From positions 34,628 through 98,627 of the forward strand of contig JAEUTI010000077.1 of the NCBI GenBank assembly GCA_016788065.1: a DNA stretch of 64,000 nt, in the 5' to 3' direction. The DNA is from Bacteroidia bacterium. GTDB lineage: Bacteria > Bacteroidota > Bacteroidia > AKYH767-A > OLB10. The stretch's first letter is position 1, and each line of letters starts with the position of its first letter. A program made the translations under genes and the position numbers. The notes beneath the pieces were generated by a model. It made no database searches. It was given only the letters and a program-made list of their open reading frames with translations, and was not told the DNA's origin. Shown in pieces: positions 60,225 to 64,000 of the stretch.

Positions 60225-60748
60225 ATCTTGAAAGTGCAATTTTAAAAGAGCATTCTAAAGCAAACTCCGATCGGATTGCCGCACAGGTTTGTAAATCGGT
60301 GCCACTATTTAAAGAATTATTAAAGCTTTATTATGCCAATGAAAAGATTATCGCTCAAAGAGCTGCGTGGATTGTATCGATAGTTGCTATGCGGAAACCT
60401 GAATTTTTTGATGCTGAAATTCCGAAAATTTGCAGGTTTATTTTAAGGACCGACCTGCATGATGCTTTGATCCGAAACGGAGCCAAAGTGCTTGAATTGA
60501 TTGAAATTCCTGATAAACATCTGGCAATCGTTGCTGATACCTGCTTTAAAATTCTGCTCGATCCCAATCAAAAGGTTGCTCCAAAATGTTATTGTTTAAC
60601 CGCCTTGACTAAAATTTGCATTCGGATTCCGGAATTTAAAAATGAATTACAAGTGGTGATTGATTCCCAACTACCCTATTCCACTGCAGCATTCAGTGCC
60701 CGAATCCGGCAAACTCAAAAAATCCTGAAAAGGAAAACTTCATCTTAA
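60221..60748 (+). CDS. Helical-repeat (HEAT-like) partner of the Gcr gene
   Basis: 175 residues, all-helical, no signal or membrane segment. Repeated paired helices of about 35-40 residues (for example IIAQRAAWIVSIVAMRKPEFFDAEIPKICRFI and KHLAIVADTCFKILLDPNQKVAPKCYCLTALTKICIRIPEF) suggest a HEAT/ARM-like solenoid, a protein-interaction scaffold. Its ATG overlaps the Gcr stop (ATGA), so the two are translationally coupled and probably form a complex. Not recognised beyond this. Confidence 0.72.
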   Translation: MNLESAILKEHSKANSDRIAAQVCKSVPLFKELLKLYYANEKIIAQRAAWIVSIVAMRKPEFFDAEIPKICRFILRTDLHDALIRNGAKVLELIEIPDKHLAIVADTCFKILLDPNQKVAPKCYCLTALTKICIRIPEFKNELQVVIDSQLPYSTAAFSARIRQTQKILKRKTSS

Positions 60749-60838
60749 TTTCATAAATGAAATCTATCATTGCGTTATATAGTTTGAATTTTAATTGTCA
60801 GATTTGTAAAGGAATCTCGTATTCCATAATTAAGCTTG

Positions 60839-60868
60839 AAAATCCCTGATACTCTCAGGGATTTTTTA
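60839..60868. terminator. Bidirectional terminator
   Basis: AAAATCCCTGA pairs with TCAGGGATTTT around a 5-nt loop, with further T's. It serves the 60221 gene and the convergent exonuclease gene. Confidence 0.9.
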
Positions 60869-60870
60869 TT

Positions 60871-62202
60871 TCAGGCCTGAATACCCGATAAATCTTGTTT
60901 GAAATCGGGTTCCCGGTCTTCCCTGATTTTTGATATGATGGTTTCCGTAGTTATACTTGTGCGTTGCAATACCAGGTTTTCCAAAAGATTTTCGGCAGTT
61001 ACATTTTGGCTGGAGGAAATAAATCCATAACCCTTGTATTGCCCATTTATGATGAGGATGTAACTCCGTTCATCCGCAACTCGACCTGAATCAAAAAAGA
61101 CTTCAATTGTTTTATTTTGTAGATCTTTGATAAGCTTTTCAAAGTTCCGGTTATGGGTTTCTTTAGAAATGTTTGCTGTCTTTTGTAGTCCGCATTTTAC
61201 AGGGTCTAATTCGTAACGATCTGCCAGATAGCGAACCTGACCTGATGCCAGATAGTACCGGTGAAAAGAGGCAATCATGTAGTGTTGTTTCCCTCCATTG
61301 GTAATTCCTAATCTCCAATACCCTTCCTGATCCTGATAATAAACTATTCCGAATCTTTTAGCTTGTTGTTTCTGTGCCTGATTGAGTTCGGGCCAGTAAT
61401 GCCTGATTTCATGATCCTCAATGAGCGTGGCCAATGATTCATTTCCTGTCAACAGGAATTTGATTTCCTTGATTCTGGCTCCGAGAGAAAGAATTCTTAA
61501 ACTGTTACCTTCGCCTCTGAAATGTGATAACACCCTACTCCTCAAATTAACCGCCTTTCCAATATATATTGGCTTCCCGTTTCTTCCCACGAAGTAATAA
61601 ATTCCGGCATTTTCAGGTAGTTTCTCCCTTACAAATAGCTTTAAATGTTCAGGTATGGTAGTAGTTTGTTTTTGATTTCGAAAGAGCGCCTTCACAAATC
61701 CTTCGGGAAGCTTCTTCAACATAAAACGAAGCAATTCAGCAGTTGCCATTGCATCAGGCATGGCCCTGTGTGGGCGCTTATTGATGATTCCGGCTCTACG
61801 GGTTGCTGAAGCCAAAGAATGAGAAGATGCCTGAGGAAAAAGGTATCTTGAAAGTTCTGCAGTGCAAAGTGTGTTTCTGCTAAATCGAACAGCTGCAAGC
61901 TTCATTTCATTTCGGAGAAAAGCATAGTCGAAGCTAACATGATGACCCACCACGATGCGGTCGCGAGTCAGATAAGCAATTTGTTCGGCAAATACTTCGA
62001 AATAGGGAGCTTCTTCCAATTCGGCATCTGATAAACCTGTCAATTGTTTTATTTTGGATGGCAGCTTCCGTTCCGGGTTGAAAATAAAGTTTTCACTACC
62101 AACAATTTCGCCATCATCCATAAACACAATTCCAAGTTCAATAATCCGGTCGTTAACCGGATTCAATCCCGTGGTTTCAACATCCAAAACTGCGAACTTC
62201 AT
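60871..62202 (-). CDS. DnaQ-type exonuclease fused to GIY-YIG nuclease
   Basis: 443 residues. N-terminal DEDDh exonuclease domain (about 1-170): FAVLDVETTG (Asp7, Glu9), ...GHHVSFDYAFL and HRAMPDAMATAEL (His-x4-Asp). A central GIY-YIG domain (about 200-280): NAGIYYFVGRNGKPIYIGKAVNLRSRVLSHF, as in UvrC/Cho. The C-terminal 150 residues resemble the region following GIY-YIG in this fusion class. The combination of a 3'-5' exonuclease and an endonuclease suggests DNA repair; it is frequent in Bacteroidota and annotated as an epsilon-like protein. No promoter between this gene and the preceding terminator. Confidence 0.92.
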   Translation of the reverse strand: MKFAVLDVETTGLNPVNDRIIELGIVFMDDGEIVGSENFIFNPERKLPSKIKQLTGLSDAELEEAPYFEVFAEQIAYLTRDRIVVGHHVSFDYAFLRNEMKLAAVRFSRNTLCTAELSRYLFPQASSHSLASATRRAGIINKRPHRAMPDAMATAELLRFMLKKLPEGFVKALFRNQKQTTTIPEHLKLFVREKLPENAGIYYFVGRNGKPIYIGKAVNLRSRVLSHFRGEGNSLRILSLGARIKEIKFLLTGNESLATLIEDHEIRHYWPELNQAQKQQAKRFGIVYYQDQEGYWRLGITNGGKQHYMIASFHRYYLASGQVRYLADRYELDPVKCGLQKTANISKETHNRNFEKLIKDLQNKTIEVFFDSGRVADERSYILIINGQYKGYGFISSSQNVTAENLLENLVLQRTSITTETIISKIREDREPDFKQDLSGIQA

Positions 62203-62217
62203 AAATAATATTAACTA

Positions 62218-62252
62218 AAAAAAGAGGTTACCAGATCTGGTAACCTCTTTTT
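62218..62252 (-). terminator. Long perfect palindromic terminator
   Basis: AAAGAGGTTACCA and its complement pair over 13 bp, with GATC (or extended by two pairs) in the loop. The flanks are A- and T-runs. It ends the T9SS gene on its left side (minus strand) and lies 15 nt upstream of the exonuclease start. Confidence 0.93.
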
Positions 62253-62271
62253 AAATCAGATTTATCTGAGA

Positions 62272-64000
62272 TTACAGAACCACTAATTTAAGCGTTTTGC
62301 TGTAATTTCCGGTTTGAACTTCTAATAAATAAATTCCTCTGCCAAATTCCGATAAGTCTGTCTGGAATCTGGTGCTTCCCTGATTCAGCTTGTAATTATT
62401 GGTCTTCAACTGAGCCCCTTTTGTGTCCATGATCGTCACACGTGCAACATCACCTGAATTAATAGTCATGATGTTGACATAAAATAATCCTGAAGAAGGG
62501 TTTGGATTTGCAGCTATGGAAATAGCATTTTCATTCAGATCATTCAAACCAAGTGGATTTTCAACGTAGTTGATATTATCGATAAAAAGTGAATTGCCAT
62601 AACCAGTTATATTAATAAACTTAACAATTACTTCACTGCCAACATAGCCGGCTAGGTCAAGTGTGTCGTTGCGCCATTCAGCAGCTGATACCGGTGAGAA
62701 AGTGTTGGTTTGATCAGGTGCTGTCGCTAATGCAACTCCTTGTTTCAGATATCCTGTTGGGATGAATGTTACTCCGCAATCGGTTGAAATGTCAATTCGC
62801 AATGCATCTTCAAATGCAGCAGAATAACGTGCATGTGAAATATCAAATGTTAGCATTGGCGAAATGGATGCTGAAAGATCCATTCTTTGGGTTAATAAAC
62901 CATCTTCCTGACCAGCGGCATTATAAATAAAATTATTCATGAAGGATGCTGTAGTTGCTGTTCCGAATGGTCCTGAAACTACATTTGCAGATTGCCAGGT
63001 AGTTCCTAAATCCGGATTTTCGATTTCCCAATTTGCTGGTGGGAAGGTAGCACCCTGGAATGTCTCGATTAATGGCAATGCCGCACCTGCTCCAACAACA
63101 ATATAGCTGTTGATGGTATAAGTGTTTGAACCGAATCCGTTGGTGGCAACTAATGAAACATCATAAGTTCCATCCACTGTAAACTGAACCTGTGGATTTT
63201 GGGATGAAGCGCTGGTTCCATTCACGTAAGTATATCCTGAAGCAGGAGTAATTGTCCATGCCCACGCAGAAGGAGAATTCTGGCTGAGATCACTGATAGT
63301 AATTGTTTCATTCGGACAAATATTAGTTGCACTTGCCACAAAATTAGCAACCGGAGGAGCACTTGCTTCATAAATATTGATATCGTCGATAGCCATGTCA
63401 CTGGTGAAATCGGGACCAGTGTTGCCACGGAATCTGATATTAATGATACTTCCGGCATAAGGGGTTAAATTCACAATTTTTTCAAGCCAGATAGTTCCCT
63501 GGTTTCCTGTGATTGGAGGTGTAACATCGTTCTGCCATACATCATTGTGGAAAACATCAACGTGCAAAGTTCCCATCGCAGCACCATACATATGATACCA
63601 AAACCGCATTTCGGGAGAAGTTGAAGCAGTAAGGTCTATACAAGGCATGGTCATAATTGCTTCTTTATTGAAACAGGCTGATGCTTCTAAGTATAAATAA
63701 TTACCGGTAGCATTTCCGGGATTATGATCCTGATCGGGACCGGTATCAACTGAAGGGGTTGCTCCCTGACTGGTTCTCCAGTCAATATCATCCTCGGCAA
63801 GATTAGCTCCGTTAATCCATCCATTGGTAAGTGCACATTGTCCCACTTCACAATTGGTAGTGGTTGCACACAAATTGAATGTTTCGAAATTTTCGCTGTA
63901 AGGAAGTGTTTCAACGGTACCTGCAACAACAGTGATGGTAGTTAATACGGTATCATTATAGGAGTTGCCATCCGCTGTATAATCTGTCCAAACCTGAAGG
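62272..64000 (-). CDS. T9SS surface protein with MAM-like, PKD-like and sorting domains (N-terminus truncated by window edge)
   Basis: Open to the window end; at least 576 residues. From the edge inward: VETLPYSENFET (start of a jelly-roll/MAM-like module with Cys, about 120 residues, GNYLYLEASACFNKEAIM, IDDINIYEA), a PKD-like Ig domain (FVASATNICPNETITISDLSQNSPSAWAWTI to YDVSLVATNGFGS), a second jelly-roll (LIETFQGATFPPANWEIENPD, FIDNINYVENP), and a type A T9SS domain (NPNPSSGLFYVNIMTI to KTLKLVVL). The beginning is missing, so signal peptide and any enzyme domain are unknown. Confidence 0.87.
   Translation of the reverse strand, partial: LQVWTDYTADGNSYNDTVLTTITVVAGTVETLPYSENFETFNLCATTTNCEVGQCALTNGWINGANLAEDDIDWRTSQGATPSVDTGPDQDHNPGNATGNYLYLEASACFNKEAIMTMPCIDLTASTSPEMRFWYHMYGAAMGTLHVDVFHNDVWQNDVTPPITGNQGTIWLEKIVNLTPYAGSIINIRFRGNTGPDFTSDMAIDDINIYEASAPPVANFVASATNICPNETITISDLSQNSPSAWAWTITPASGYTYVNGTSASSQNPQVQFTVDGTYDVSLVATNGFGSNTYTINSYIVVGAGAALPLIETFQGATFPPANWEIENPDLGTTWQSANVVSGPFGTATTASFMNNFIYNAAGQEDGLLTQRMDLSASISPMLTFDISHARYSAAFEDALRIDISTDCGVTFIPTGYLKQGVALATAPDQTNTFSPVSAAEWRNDTLDLAGYVGSEVIVKFINITGYGNSLFIDNINYVENPLGLNDLNENAISIAANPNPSSGLFYVNIMTINSGDVARVTIMDTKGAQLKTNNYKLNQGSTRFQTDLSEFGRGIYLLEVQTGNYSKTLKLVVL

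Overview
The window is chromosomal DNA from a member of the Bacteroidota, probably a free-living, gliding or adhesive lineage; I cannot name the genus. Four lines of evidence support this. (i) Seven secreted proteins carry type IX secretion system (T9SS) C-terminal sorting signals. (ii) There is a complete moxR/DUF58/batA-E operon. (iii) Promoters repeatedly match the Bacteroidota sigma-factor pattern TTTG-N19-TAnnTTTG and there are almost no Shine-Dalgarno sites. (iv) Several families are largely confined to this phylum (DUF4293, DUF3078, gliding-associated C-terminal domain, Rho with a long N-terminal insertion). No prophage, insertion sequence, CRISPR array or integron was seen; the gene content is mostly core and housekeeping, with accessory surface-protein islands.

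Layout. 1-5.2 kb: end of cdaA (c-di-AMP synthase), a minus-strand operon (SDR oxidoreductase, TPR lipoprotein, TPR membrane glycosyltransferase-like protein) and a divergent GNAT-like gene. 5.2-9.5 kb: tRNA-Lys with an exact-consensus promoter, then two T9SS cargo proteins around a small acidic protein. 9.7-17.7 kb: small conserved proteins, flavin reductase, msrA lipoprotein, a DUF937 cluster, DUF3078, mscL, an ABC exporter and truA. 17.7-26.7 kb: the Bat aerotolerance operon, preceded by a leader with a terminator-like hairpin, followed by a YfcE-like phosphoesterase. 26.7-29.2 kb: DUF4293 and rho. 29.2-40.3 kb: an 11-kb island of three Ig-repeat T9SS proteins, two of them paralogous giants of about 1,450-1,500 residues. 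40.4-51 kb: mpl preceded by sixteen 7-bp tandem repeats, an MBL hydrolase, comEC, a BNR-propeller T9SS protein, rhomboid protease, GmhB-like phosphatase, a class IV aminotransferase and an ABC-F ATPase. 51-57.2 kb: two paralogous Cys-motif lipoproteins and a signalling cluster of response regulators around a five-PAS histidine kinase. 57.2-64 kb: Zn-ribbon protein, a tail-less SSB, a Gcr 'recombinase'-family membrane protein with a coupled helical-repeat partner, an exonuclease/GIY-YIG fusion, and a truncated T9SS protein.

The observations I would look at first are these. A run of nine G residues directly follows the A-T of the start codon of the response regulator at 52358, so slippage would switch the gene on or off. 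A 16-unit heptamer array ends 3 bp from the mpl start codon. The Bat operon leader could attenuate transcription. The giant paralogs differ by one SprB-type repeat, and one ends in an 18-bp perfect inverted repeat across its stop codon. Several genes have their -7 promoter box only 4-10 nt before the start codon, suggesting leaderless mRNAs. I found no clear multi-gene system of a wholly new kind; the best candidate for an undescribed functional pair is the Gcr-family membrane protein with its overlapping helical-repeat partner.
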